Source of the DNA: DASUZB01 sp036377075 | Lineage (GTDB): Bacteria > Actinomycetota > CALGFH01 | DNA: 17,055 bases | Reading direction: 5' to 3' | NCBI GenBank assembly: GCA_036377075.1 | Contig: DASUZB010000232.1 | Location: 1-17,055, forward strand | In this document: one piece after another, positions 7,861-14,642 of the stretch | Layout of the letters: each line of letters opens with the position of its first letter | How positions within the stretch are numbered: position 1 is the first letter of the stretch | The notes under the pieces: model-generated | Database searches by the model: none | Seen by the model: the letters and a program-made list of their open reading frames with translations, nothing else | Told to the model about the DNA's origin: nothing | Position numbers and translations under genes: made by a program

Positions 7861-7952
7861 CGGCAGCGCGGGGAGTCGAACCCCGCCTGATCGCCTGTAA
7901 CGGCGGGGGGCTGCGCCAATCCTCCTCCGGAGGTGCTCACCGGAACGCTGCC
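7861..7952 (-). tRNA. tRNA-like element, probable pseudo-tRNA
   Basis: Read on the minus strand, this 92-base element has a perfect seven-pair acceptor stem (GGCAGCG with CGCTGCC) and, directly joined, a five-pair T stem (CGGGG/CCCCG) around a canonical T loop, TTCGACT. Upstream of a five-base variable-region-like spacer lies a hairpin CGCC-GTTACA-GGCG. It reads like an anticodon arm with TAC, but the loop has six bases, not seven. The 5' half does not fold into a normal D arm. A second reading treats the hairpin as a class II variable arm, which suits the 92-base length, but then no anticodon stem pairs. Its CCGGTGAG also occurs in the D arm of E. coli selenocysteine tRNA. The amino acid cannot be assigned. 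A decayed tRNA or an unusual one are both possible. Confidence 0.45.
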
Positions 7953-8058
7953 TACACCCCCAGCTTGGGCGTGGCCGCCCATGCCGGGTAGGGAAGAAGG
8001 TCCCGGACCTGCAGTGACCCTCTGCCTCCTCGCAGGCGCCAGTCGGCCCGGCAGACCA

Positions 8059-8101
8059 GGGACCCTTGGCCGTGGCCGGCGTCGGCGCCGTGGGCGAGGG
8101 T
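8059..8101 (+). promoter_or_regulatory. DosR-type box and -10 element for the universal stress gene
   Basis: The box GGGACCCTTGGCCG (8059-8072) is followed after 23 bases by GAGGGT (8096-8101). The predicted start near 8108 gives a 20-base leader to ATG 8128. A second box, GGGAAGAAGGTCCC, lies upstream at 7991-8004. The -10 is weak by itself; support comes from the spacing shared with the other promoters in the island. Confidence 0.55.
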
Positions 8102-8127
8102 GGACCGGAGAGATGAGGTGCATCGCC

Positions 8128-8979
8128 ATGAAGGAGATCGTCGTCGGCGTCGACGACTCGGACGCGAGCGTGGACGCCGTTCGCTTTGCCGGCGGCCTGG
8201 CCGCCAGGTCCGACGCTGCGCTTACGCTGGTTCACGTCCGACCAGCACCACCGTCCTGGGTCGAGCAGCGGTCGCCCGACGAGGACGAAGCCGAGACCTT
8301 CCTGACGGCCGCCTCGCGAAGGCGTTCGAGGCAGGCGCTCGACGGTTGCGGGGTTTCGTGGAGCTTCGAGGTCCGTGACGGCGACCCCGCCAGGCAGCTC
8401 GAGGCGGTGGCCAGGGAGCGCGACGCCGACCTCGTCGTGGTCGGCGCGTGCCGGCCGGCGACCAGGCACGTGCTGCGGCCGAGGTCGGTTCCGAACCGGC
8501 TCGTCCACCACGCCGACCGACCGGTGCTGGTCGTCCGCTCAGGCCGGTCCCAGGTGCGTGAGGTGGTCGTCGGCGTCGACGCGACGCCGTTGGACGCCGA
8601 CACGGCCTGGTTCGCCGGCCGGCTCGCCAAGGCCGCCGCAGCCCACCTGACGGTCGTGTACGTCAGGCACATCCCGGTTGGGTACGCGGGGCCGCCGATC
8701 GCGACTCCGAGCCATCTCGAGAGGTACTACGAGAAGGTCGAGGCGCTGGTGCGTCGCCGCGTCGCTCGCGTGCTCGCCCCGCTGGACATGGCGTGGGACT
8801 TCATGGTCCGCGCGGTCGGGGAGCCAGCCGACGAACTGGACCAGGCCGCCGAAGAGGCCGGCGCCGACGTGGTGGTGGTGGGCTGCCACGGGCGATCCGC
8901 GCTCGGCCGCGCGCTCGTTGGCTCGGTGTCGACCGAGCTCGTGCAGCACGCCAACCGGCCCGTGCTGGTCGTCCGCTGA
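8128..8979 (+). CDS. Tandem universal stress protein
   Basis: This 283-residue protein has two UspA domains, about 1-140 and 145-283. Each starts with a strand such as EIVVGVDDSDAS or EVVVGVDATPLD and ends with PVLVVR. The second domain keeps the ATP motif G-x2-G-x9-G-S (GCHGRSALGRALVGS). In the first the matching stretch (GACRPATRHVLRPRS) has lost the glycines, so one ATP site per chain is expected. I chose ATG 8128 because GAGGTG at 8115-8120 is seven bases before it; ATG 8113 is also possible. Two-domain USPs are typical members of mycobacterial DosR regulons, and this gene has its own DosR-type promoter. It likely sets metabolism during low-energy or low-oxygen states. Confidence 0.9.
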   Translation: MKEIVVGVDDSDASVDAVRFAGGLAARSDAALTLVHVRPAPPSWVEQRSPDEDEAETFLTAASRRRSRQALDGCGVSWSFEVRDGDPARQLEAVARERDADLVVVGACRPATRHVLRPRSVPNRLVHHADRPVLVVRSGRSQVREVVVGVDATPLDADTAWFAGRLAKAAAAHLTVVYVRHIPVGYAGPPIATPSHLERYYEKVEALVRRRVARVLAPLDMAWDFMVRAVGEPADELDQAAEEAGADVVVVGCHGRSALGRALVGSVSTELVQHANRPVLVVR

Positions 8980-9020
8980 GCAACCGCCCGGGTACGGGAA
9001 CGTCGAACGGCAGAGGCGCG

Positions 9021-9034
9021 GCCTTGGCCAAGGC
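9021..9034. repeat. Perfect 14-bp palindrome
   Basis: GCCTTGGCCAAGGC is a perfect palindrome in the gap between the stress protein and the short CBS gene, 14 bases upstream of the first DosR-type box there. It could be an operator or chance in GC-rich DNA. Confidence 0.3.
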
Positions 9035-9047
9035 TGGAGCCCTGACC

Positions 9048-9113
9048 CGGCCGAAGGTCCCGGTCAGGACGGGTCGTTGGGACGTTCCAGGACAGTCGGC
9101 CTGGCCGTACGGT
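9048..9113 (+). promoter_or_regulatory. Paired DosR-type boxes and -10 element for CBS/flavoprotein operon
   Basis: Two boxes are centred 23 bases apart: CGGCCGAAGGTCCC (9048-9061, reading GGGAC-CTTC-GGCCG on the other strand) and GGGTCGTTGGGACG (9071-9084). The nearer box is followed after exactly 23 bases by TACGGT (9108-9113). The predicted start is near 9120, about 35 bases before the coding start. Confidence 0.6.
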
Positions 9114-9154
9114 GCTTCCAGTTGGCATGGGTCGAGCCTGGCGGGGTGAGTGCG

Positions 9155-9529
9155 GTGAAGGTGAAGTCGATCTACCGGTCGCGGGTGGTGGTCGCCGACG
9201 GCGGCGAGCCGCTCGCCGACGCCGCCACCCGGATGCGCGAGAACCAGGTGGGGTCGCTGGTCGTCCTCGACGGTGGCCGCCTGGCCGGCATCCTGACCGA
9301 GCGGGATCTCACCAGGGCGATCGCCGAGGGCGCCGAACCCGAAACGGTCTCCGTCGCCGACTACATGACCGGTTACCCGGTCGCGGTCAGCCCGGACATG
9401 GACGTGCGCGAGGCGGTGGTCGCCATGCTCGAGCAGGAGTGCCGCCACCTACCGGTGGTCGCCGACGAGCGTGTGGTCGGCATGGTCTCCATCCGGGACC
9501 TGCTCGGCACCGCCATCCGCGTCGCCTGA
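9155..9529 (+). CDS. Two-CBS-domain protein
   Basis: The roughly 124-residue protein is little more than a CBS pair. CBS 1 covers residues 1-62 (IYRSRVVVADGGEPLADAAT; LVVLDGGRLAGILTERDLTR) and CBS 2 covers about 70-124 (VADYMTGYPVAVSPDMDV; LPVVADERVVGMVSIRDLL). Such single-module proteins, like mycobacterial Hrp1, act as nucleotide sensors. The start is uncertain among GTG 9146, 9155 and 9161. I chose 9155 because GGGGTGAG at 9143-9150 is well placed. It ends 24 bases before the flavoprotein gene, so the two are probably one operon driven by the paired DosR-type boxes. Confidence 0.85.
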   Translation: MKVKSIYRSRVVVADGGEPLADAATRMRENQVGSLVVLDGGRLAGILTERDLTRAIAEGAEPETVSVADYMTGYPVAVSPDMDVREAVVAMLEQECRHLPVVADERVVGMVSIRDLLGTAIRVA

Positions 9530-9553
9530 CTCGGGCGCCGAGGAGGCACCATC

Positions 9554-10477
9554 ATGACCGACCTGCACACCCGTTACCTCGGGCTGGACCTGCGCTCGCC
9601 CCTGGTCGCGTCGTCCTCGCCGCTGACCGGCTCCCTCGACGGCCTGCGGCGGATGGAGTCGGCTGGCGCCGGCGCCGTGGTGCTGCCGTCGCTGTTCGAG
9701 GAGGAGCTGGCCGGGGAGCCCGGCCCAGCAGCTGGCGGCGCCCTCTCCGCGTACCTGTCCCTGGTCGAGCAGGCACGCTCGAAGCTCTCGATTCCGGTGA
9801 TCGCCAGCCTCAACGGCACCACCAGGGGCGGCTGGGTCGGCAACGCCGCCCGGCTGGAGGCGGCCGGCGCCCACGCGCTGGAGCTGAACGTCTATTACGT
9901 CTCCACCAGCCCCGGGTTGTCGGCCAGCGACGTCGAGTTGCGCTACCTCGACCTCGTCCGCGCTGTCCGCCGGGCGGTGCAGATCCCCCTGGCGGTCAAG
10001 CTCAGCCCGTACTTCAGCGCCATGGCCAACATGGCGCGGCGGCTGGTGGAGGAGGGTGCCAACGGCCTGGTGCTGTTCAACCGCTTCTACCAGCCTGACC
10101 TCGACATCGAGCGGCTGGACGTGGTGCCGGGCCTGGACCTGTCGAGCTCTGCGGAGCTGCGCCTGCCGCTGCGCTGGATCGCCATCCTGCACGGTCACCT
10201 CGGCGCCGCCTCCCTGGCGGCTTCCAGCGGCGTCCACACCTTCGAGGACGTCGTCAAGGCGCTGCTCGCCGGCGCCGACGTCGCCATGATGACCTCGGCG
10301 CTGCTGCGCGACGGTCCTGACCACCTCGCCCACGTGGAGGCTGGACTGCGTGCCTGGCTGGCCGGTCACGGCCACGCCTCGCCGGACCAGCTCCGCGGCC
10401 GGCTCAGCCAGCGTGCCGTCCACCAGCCTCAGGCTTGGGAGCGTGCCAACTACCTCAAGACGCTCGCCTCGCTCTAG
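9554..10477 (+). CDS. Dihydroorotate-dehydrogenase-like flavoprotein
   Basis: This 307-residue protein is a TIM-barrel FMN protein of the dihydroorotate-dehydrogenase-like group. The N-terminus YLGLDLRSPLVASSSPLTGS, the strand VIASLNGTT, the segment AVKLSPYF with the conserved lysine, and the late phosphate-binding region (VHTFEDVVKALLAGADVAMM) all fit. The loop that in true PyrD enzymes carries the catalytic Cys or Ser (normally N-x-S/G-C/S-P-N) reads ELNVYYVSTSPG here, so the usual base is absent. A role in pyrimidine synthesis is therefore doubtful; an alternative redox role is likelier. GAGGAGG at 9539-9545 is eight bases before ATG. It follows the CBS gene by 24 bases, which links it to the low-oxygen or stress set. 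Confidence 0.85.
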   Translation: MTDLHTRYLGLDLRSPLVASSSPLTGSLDGLRRMESAGAGAVVLPSLFEEELAGEPGPAAGGALSAYLSLVEQARSKLSIPVIASLNGTTRGGWVGNAARLEAAGAHALELNVYYVSTSPGLSASDVELRYLDLVRAVRRAVQIPLAVKLSPYFSAMANMARRLVEEGANGLVLFNRFYQPDLDIERLDVVPGLDLSSSAELRLPLRWIAILHGHLGAASLAASSGVHTFEDVVKALLAGADVAMMTSALLRDGPDHLAHVEAGLRAWLAGHGHASPDQLRGRLSQRAVHQPQAWERANYLKTLASL

Positions 10478-10486
10478 CCCGGAACC

Positions 10487-10573
10487 GGGTCGAAGGTCCC
10501 GCCGACGGTGCTCCAGGTCCCGGACCTTCCGGGACCGACGGCCGCTGCCGGCGGCGCCGCCGTCCCGCAGGCT
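10487..10573 (+). promoter_or_regulatory. Two DosR-type boxes and -10 element for the fourth CBS gene
   Basis: The distal box GGGTCGAAGGTCCC (10487-10500) reads on the other strand as GGGAC-CTTC-GACCC, the most symmetrical of the set. The proximal box GGGACCGACGGCCG (10531-10544) is followed after exactly 23 bases by CAGGCT (10568-10573). The predicted start is near 10580, 33 bases before ATG. An extra inverted repeat (GGTCCC/GGGACC, 10516-10536) lies between the two. Confidence 0.6.
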
Positions 10574-10612
10574 GATGGGGGAGATGCCAGCTCACCGGGA
10601 GGAGCGCTCGAC

Positions 10613-11152
10613 ATGACTGCGACCACAACGCAAGCTGCCGCAGGCCTGGAGCGGCTGCTCGGAACGACCGGCGAGGCGATGACCAGCGGCGTGATCGCCC
10701 TGGCGGCCGACCTGTCCGCCGACGTCGCGGTGCGCCGGCTGGAGCGCGCGGGAGTCTCGGGCGCGCCCGTCGTCCGGGCTGGACGCGTCGTCGGGGTGGC
10801 GACCCTGCGCGACCTCCTCACGCCGACCGCGCTGGTGGCGCCGGCGGTGACCTCGGGTCCGTTCCTCCGCCACGAGCACCTGGTCGCCCAGCATCGGGTG
10901 GCCGACCTGATGACCGCCGAGCCGGTCGCCGCTCGCGCCGACTGGCCCCTGGCTCGGGCAGTGATGGTGATGGACGAGGCCGGGGTCAACCGCCTGCCGG
11001 TGGTCGACGGCAACGGCAGGCCCGCCGGCATCCTCACCCGCGACGACGTCGTGCGCACGCTGGCGCGCCGGCTGCGGACTGGCCTTCAGGCCGAGGTGGC
11101 GGGGGCGGAGCCGGTGCCTGCGGCGCGGCGTCCGGTCATGCTGCCCGACTGA
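10613..11152 (+). CDS. Two-CBS-domain protein
   Basis: This 179-residue protein has CBS 1 at about 18-70 (GEAMTSGVIALAADLSADVA; APVVRAGRVVGVATLRDLL) and CBS 2 at about 95-150 (VADLMTAEPVAARADWPLAR; LPVVDGNGRPAGILTRDDVV), with a 25-residue basic tail. The start is ATG 10613, with GGGAGGAG (10597-10604) eight bases before it. The frame is open to 10508, but that part has no ribosome site and overlaps the boxes. It is transcribed from its own DosR-type promoter and converges with the response-regulator remnant. Function: probable adenine-nucleotide sensor; partner unknown. Confidence 0.87.
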   Translation: MTATTTQAAAGLERLLGTTGEAMTSGVIALAADLSADVAVRRLERAGVSGAPVVRAGRVVGVATLRDLLTPTALVAPAVTSGPFLRHEHLVAQHRVADLMTAEPVAARADWPLARAVMVMDEAGVNRLPVVDGNGRPAGILTRDDVVRTLARRLRTGLQAEVAGAEPVPAARRPVMLPD

Positions 11153-11176
11153 CCGCCACCGACCCCCAGCGCAGGA

Positions 11177-11302
11177 TCAGGCGCCGGGGGTGGTGGTGTG
11201 GCGGGCGAGGTAGGCGGCGGCCAGCAGCGCCTTGATGCCGTCGCGGACCACCTCGTGGTCGTCGACCAGCATCACCCGCAGCGGTGGCGTCCCATCCCAC
11301 AT
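11177..11302 (-). pseudogene. Remnant of a NarL/DevR-type response regulator
   Basis: The minus strand reads LRVMLVDDHEVVRDGIKALL, the first strand and helix of a receiver domain with its acidic pair DD. It then jumps straight to AAYLARHTTTPGA and a stop, which resembles the end of a NarL/DevR-type DNA-binding domain. The phosphorylated Asp, the rest of the receiver and the helix-turn-helix are missing, a loss of roughly 170-180 residues with the frame kept. The start could be ATG 11302, GTG 11275 or ATG 11272; none has a well-spaced ribosome site. It may be the former partner of the sensor kinase. That the tail belongs to the same original gene is inference. Confidence 0.6.
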
Positions 11303-11390
11303 CCTCCCGGCACCCGGCGCCACCGCTCGAGCATTCCACGGTGCCGGCGGCGCCGTCACGGTACGCCGTCCGCGGCCGGGGCACTCGGCC

Positions 11391-12872
11391 TCAGCCCTCG
11401 ACGGGCCAGGTGTGCACCGGCGCGCCGGCGGCGGAGAGCTCCACGTAACGGTCGAGCATCACCGCCAGGGCGCGCTTCCGCCCCAGAACGGGGACCAGCC
11501 GGTCGAGCACCCGGCGCTGCCACACAGCGCCGGTCCGCCCGCTGGCCACCCGGGCCGCGACGACCTCGAGCAGCTCCGCGGCCTCGCCCGGCGCCACGCC
11601 GGCATCCACCAGGCCCTCGTAGGCGAGCGGCAGCAGCCGCGGCACCAGCTCCGCAGCCCTGTAGGTGCGCGGCCGCCCCGGCTCGAGCGGCCAGGCGATC
11701 TTGGCGTCCAGGCCCTGCTGGGCCGCCCGGTAGAAGTCGTGGTGGACGCGCTCGAACGGCAGCGCCCTGGTCCACGCGGCCGCCTCCGGGGCGAGCGCCA
11801 GGCTGAGGCCGAGCGCGAAGGCGGCGTTGGCGAGCATGTCGGTGACCGTCGGCCCCGACGGCAGCGATCGCAGCTCGATGCGCAGGTGCCCGCCGCCCGC
11901 CGGGTCGTAGATCGCGCGGTTCCAGCGCCACACCGTCCCCTGGTGCAGCCGCAGCTCGGCCAGGTGCGGCACGCGCCCGTCGCGCACCTGGTCGAGGGGG
12001 TCCTCGTCGGCGACCAGCGGCAGGACCGGCTGGTGCAGGCGCACGCTCTGCTCGAACTGCTCGAGCGCGCCGTCGCGCGCCCAGCCGGTGCCGAACCCCA
12101 CGCGCGCGACGCGCAGCCCGTGCGCCTCCTCGTCGCGGGTGTCGACCGACTGCTTGAACAGCACGATGCGGGTCTCGTCCCAGAGCCGGTGGCCCAGGAA
12201 CGTCGGCGAGTTGCCGGCAGCGGCGAGCACCGGCGGCGTGGCCAGCTGCACCGCGTCGTAGGTGCGCCCGAAGGCGGCCGGGTCGACCCGCAGGTGGAGC
12301 TGCCATGAGCTGTTGGCCCCCTCGAGGGAGATGCCGTCGCAGAAGGTGTCGAGGGGGTCCTGCCCGTCGATGCGGATCCGGAACGGCTGGTGGCGTAGCC
12401 GCCGCAGGCCACGGTCGATGGCGCGGTAGCGGCCCCGGTCGCTGAGCGCGGCGCGGCCAAGGTCGTCGGGGCGGAGGGTGGGCAGGATCCCGATGGTGGC
12501 CACGCGGCCGCCGTGCGCGGCGGCCACCCGGGCGATCGCGGTCAGGGCCTGGTCGAGCTCGCGGCCGAAGGCGGCGAACGGCCGGCCAGCCATCGGGGCC
12601 GGCGTGAGGTTGACCTCCAGGTCGAAGCGGTCCACCTCCACGGTCACCCGCGCGTCGCGCGAGTCCGCCCTGACCGCGTCGTTGCGCGGCAGCGGCCGGC
12701 CGGCCGCGTCGACCAGGAACAGCTCCAGCTCGGCGCCGACGGTGGCCGGGCCCACGCCGAAGCCGGGCCGTGCCAGGAGCTGGCGCAACGCCCACAGGCT
12801 CCGTTCCAGGCGCTCGCCGAAACGGTCGTAGTCGGCCTGCTGGAAGTGCTCCCGCTCGACGCCCGCGCCCAC
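11391..12872 (-). CDS. Glutamate-cysteine-ligase-family (GCS2-like) enzyme
   Basis: This 493-residue protein belongs to the carboxylate-amine ligase/GCS2 group. The N-terminal strand VGAELELFLVDAAG fits the family's metal-binding E-x-E start. It is followed by VEVDRFDLEVNLTP and IDGQDPLDTFCDGISLEGAN, and by LRIELRSLPSGPTVTDMLAN in the later part, which resembles the substrate-binding strands. The family joins amino acids or carboxylates to cysteine or other amines using ATP; mycothiol makers do not need glutathione, so the true substrate is open. The start is GTG 12872, with GGGAGG six bases before it. It is divergent from the FAD oxidoreductase. Each has a DosR-type box in the shared gap, so both may respond to the same signal. 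Confidence 0.85.
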   Translation of the reverse strand: MGAGVEREHFQQADYDRFGERLERSLWALRQLLARPGFGVGPATVGAELELFLVDAAGRPLPRNDAVRADSRDARVTVEVDRFDLEVNLTPAPMAGRPFAAFGRELDQALTAIARVAAAHGGRVATIGILPTLRPDDLGRAALSDRGRYRAIDRGLRRLRHQPFRIRIDGQDPLDTFCDGISLEGANSSWQLHLRVDPAAFGRTYDAVQLATPPVLAAAGNSPTFLGHRLWDETRIVLFKQSVDTRDEEAHGLRVARVGFGTGWARDGALEQFEQSVRLHQPVLPLVADEDPLDQVRDGRVPHLAELRLHQGTVWRWNRAIYDPAGGGHLRIELRSLPSGPTVTDMLANAAFALGLSLALAPEAAAWTRALPFERVHHDFYRAAQQGLDAKIAWPLEPGRPRTYRAAELVPRLLPLAYEGLVDAGVAPGEAAELLEVVAARVASGRTGAVWQRRVLDRLVPVLGRKRALAVMLDRYVELSAAGAPVHTWPVEG

Positions 12873-12908
12873 CGGCGACCTCCCTTCAGGTCGGCGTGTA
12901 CCGTCCCG

Positions 12909-12952
12909 ACCCTAGGCGGCAGGCGCACCCGGCCGGAACGGCCGGGAGGCCC
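12909..12952 (-). promoter_or_regulatory. DosR-type box and -10 element for the GCS2-like gene
   Basis: On the minus strand the box GGGCCTCCCGGCCG (12939-12952) is followed after 24 bases by TAGGGT (12909-12914). The spacing is one base longer than in the other promoters. The predicted start is about 30 bases before GTG 12872. This box is centred 23 bases from the box of the divergent gene. Confidence 0.5.
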
Positions 12953-12961
12953 GCCGGCCGC

Positions 12962-13004
12962 GGGACGGATGGCCGTGGTGGCCGAGGGCCTCCACCGGGA
13001 GGCT
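12962..13004 (+). promoter_or_regulatory. DosR-type box and -10 element for the FAD oxidoreductase
   Basis: The box GGGACGGATGGCCG (12962-12975) is followed after exactly 23 bases by GAGGCT (12999-13004). The predicted start is near 13011, 43 bases before ATG 13054. It is one of the clearest box matches in the window; the -10 itself is weak. Confidence 0.6.
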
Positions 13005-13053
13005 GTCGTGGGGCGAGCGCCAAGGTCGCCCGCACCGGATCCTGGAGGCACCC

Positions 13054-14256
13054 ATGGAACCCACCGAGCATGCGGTCGCCGTGGTCGGCGGCGGGATCGT
13101 CGGCTCCGCCATCGCGCTGCACCTTTGCGACCTCGGGGTCCGACCCGTGCTGGTCGACGCCGGGCCACCGGGCTCGTCCGCCTCGGCGCTGTCGTTCGCC
13201 TCGATCTCCGCCTTCGGTACCGACCCGATCGACTACTACGAGCTCGCCTGCGCCGGCATGGGCGGCTGGCGCCGCTGGGCGGAGCGGCTCGGCGGGAGGG
13301 TCGGCTACCGGCGCGGCGGCCAGGTGCGCTGGGAGGGCGACCCGGACCAGGGCGCGGCGCTGGCCGAGCGGGTGGCCCGCGCCCAGGCGCGCGGCTACCC
13401 GGTGCGGCCCCTCACCGAGCGGCAGCTGCGGGAGCTGCTCCCGGCGGCCGAGCCGGGGCCGGTCGCGGCCGCCTGCCACGCCGAGGCCGACGCGCAGGTC
13501 GACGTGCCCAGGGTGCTCGCGGCCAGCCGGGCCGCGCTGGCGCAGGCCGGCGCCCGGCTGCTGACCGGCCGCCGCGCCAGGGTGCGGCTCGACGACGACG
13601 GCGTCCGGCTGGAGGTCGACCGCGACCTGCTGCTGCGGCCCGCCACGGTGGTGCTCGCCGCCGGGGCCGAGTCGCTGGCGGTCGCCGCCGAGGTCGGCCT
13701 CGACGTCCCCACCGTGCCCAGCCCCGGCATGCTGCTGCGGACCACCCCGGTGGCGCCACTCGCCCCGGGTGTGGTGTACCTGCCAGGCAGGCCGGGGCCG
13801 CCGGTGCACCTGCGCCAGCTCGACGACCGCCACCCGCGCGAGCCCGACCACCACGCGGTGCTGATCGGCGAGCGCGCCCAGGACACCGTCGCCCACGACC
13901 CGACCCAGCGCCACGCCCGCGAGCTGCTGGACCAGGCGCAACGGTTCTTCCCGGCGCTGCGCGGCGCCGGCGTCGAACGGGTGACGGTGGGCTGGCGGCC
14001 GATGCCGGCCGACCGGCTGCCGCTGGTCGGGCCGCTGCCCGGCCTGCCTTCGGTGTACCTGGCGGTGACCCACAGCGGCGTCACCGTCGCCCCGGCGCTC
14101 GGCCGGTTGGTCGCACGGGAGGTCGCCGGCGGCCCGGCGGAGCCGCTGCTTGAGGCGTTCCGGCCAGGCCGCTTCGCCGCCCGCGCCGCCGCCCTGGCCC
14201 GCCAGGTCGACGCCGTCTTCGAGCCGGGCACGAGGCCGTCCGGGGGGCGCGGGTGA
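13054..14256 (+). CDS. FAD-dependent oxidoreductase (DAO family)
   Basis: This 400-residue protein begins with an FAD-binding Rossmann fold, VAVVGGGIVGSAIALHL, followed by the acidic residue at the end of the second strand (VLVDAG). The C-terminal block GWRPMPADRLPLVGPLPG, then VYLAVTHSGVTVAPALG, is typical of D-amino-acid-oxidase/glycine-oxidase-like enzymes and completes the FAD site. Length fits the family. The substrate is probably an amine or amino acid but cannot be read from sequence. GGAGG at 13044-13048 is five bases before ATG. It is divergent from the GCS2-like gene and shares the region of paired DosR-type boxes. It converges with a broken membrane-protein gene, with 28 bases between the ends. 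Confidence 0.88.
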   Translation: MEPTEHAVAVVGGGIVGSAIALHLCDLGVRPVLVDAGPPGSSASALSFASISAFGTDPIDYYELACAGMGGWRRWAERLGGRVGYRRGGQVRWEGDPDQGAALAERVARAQARGYPVRPLTERQLRELLPAAEPGPVAAACHAEADAQVDVPRVLAASRAALAQAGARLLTGRRARVRLDDDGVRLEVDRDLLLRPATVVLAAGAESLAVAAEVGLDVPTVPSPGMLLRTTPVAPLAPGVVYLPGRPGPPVHLRQLDDRHPREPDHHAVLIGERAQDTVAHDPTQRHARELLDQAQRFFPALRGAGVERVTVGWRPMPADRLPLVGPLPGLPSVYLAVTHSGVTVAPALGRLVAREVAGGPAEPLLEAFRPGRFAARAAALARQVDAVFEPGTRPSGGRG

Positions 14257-14284
14257 CGGCCACGCAACGGGAGCGGCCTCACGG

Positions 14285-14641
14285 TCATCGGCACCAGTTC
14301 ACCCTATGGCTGACGGTCCTGCGCACGCGGATGAAGGTCTGGAAGGCGAGGTAGGAGACCAGCGAGCGCGGCACGACGCCGGGGAAGCGGCGGAAGTTGC
14401 GCCACGACAGGAACGCCCGCCAGCCGCGCGAGAGGTAGCGGCGCGCCGGCGGGCTCGACCCCCACACGGTGTAGCGGTACACGACCCCGAAGGCGAGCGA
14501 GACGGTCGCGACCGCGTAGCCGACCAGGGCCGCGTCGAAGTCGGCCAGGTTGCGGCTGCCCTAGTAGATGGCGGCAGCGGCCACCAGCGCCGCGGCCGCC
14601 CCTGCGAGGCTGGCCCGCAGGCGCACTCTCATGCTCGGCAT
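14285..14641 (-). pseudogene. Membrane-protein gene broken by an in-frame amber codon
   Basis: From ATG 14641 the frame gives MPSMRVRLRASLAGAAAALV and a hydrophobic helix ending AAAIY. It then meets TAG (14561-14563) and continues in the same frame as GSRNLADFDAALVGYAVATV, a second helix, YRYTVWGSSPPARRYLSRGW and a basic loop to a stop at 14285. Both sides of the TAG have gene-like codon use and form one continuous protein; a TGG-to-TAG change would explain the stop. The end is also shorter than I would expect, because more helices should follow the basic loop. ATG 14641 is one base after the stop of the SRPBCC-like gene, so translation was coupled. I do not recognise the family for certain; it recalls membrane anchors of electron-transfer proteins. 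Confidence 0.55.
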
Positions 14642-14642
14642 C

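Larger units (their letters stand above)
7524..8127. other. Region of gene remnants between the CBS-BON and stress-protein genes
   Basis: No intact protein gene is visible across these 604 bases. The region holds the start of an ABC ATPase gene (plus), the start of a flavodoxin gene (minus), a tRNA-like element (minus, 7861-7952), and then the promoter region of the universal stress gene with two DosR-type boxes. It looks like a rearrangement or deletion scar. Confidence 0.5.

Noticed and set aside
5691..8129. Minus-strand open frame of 812 residues
   Set aside because: It mirrors the two CBS-BON genes, and its composition (runs of His, Asp, Gly, Arg) is that of antisense in GC-rich DNA. Only the last 75 residues look like a protein.
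12513..14153. Plus-strand open frame of 546 residues
   Set aside because: It is very rich in Arg, Gly and Ala and overlaps the FAD oxidoreductase in a different frame, with no domain signature.
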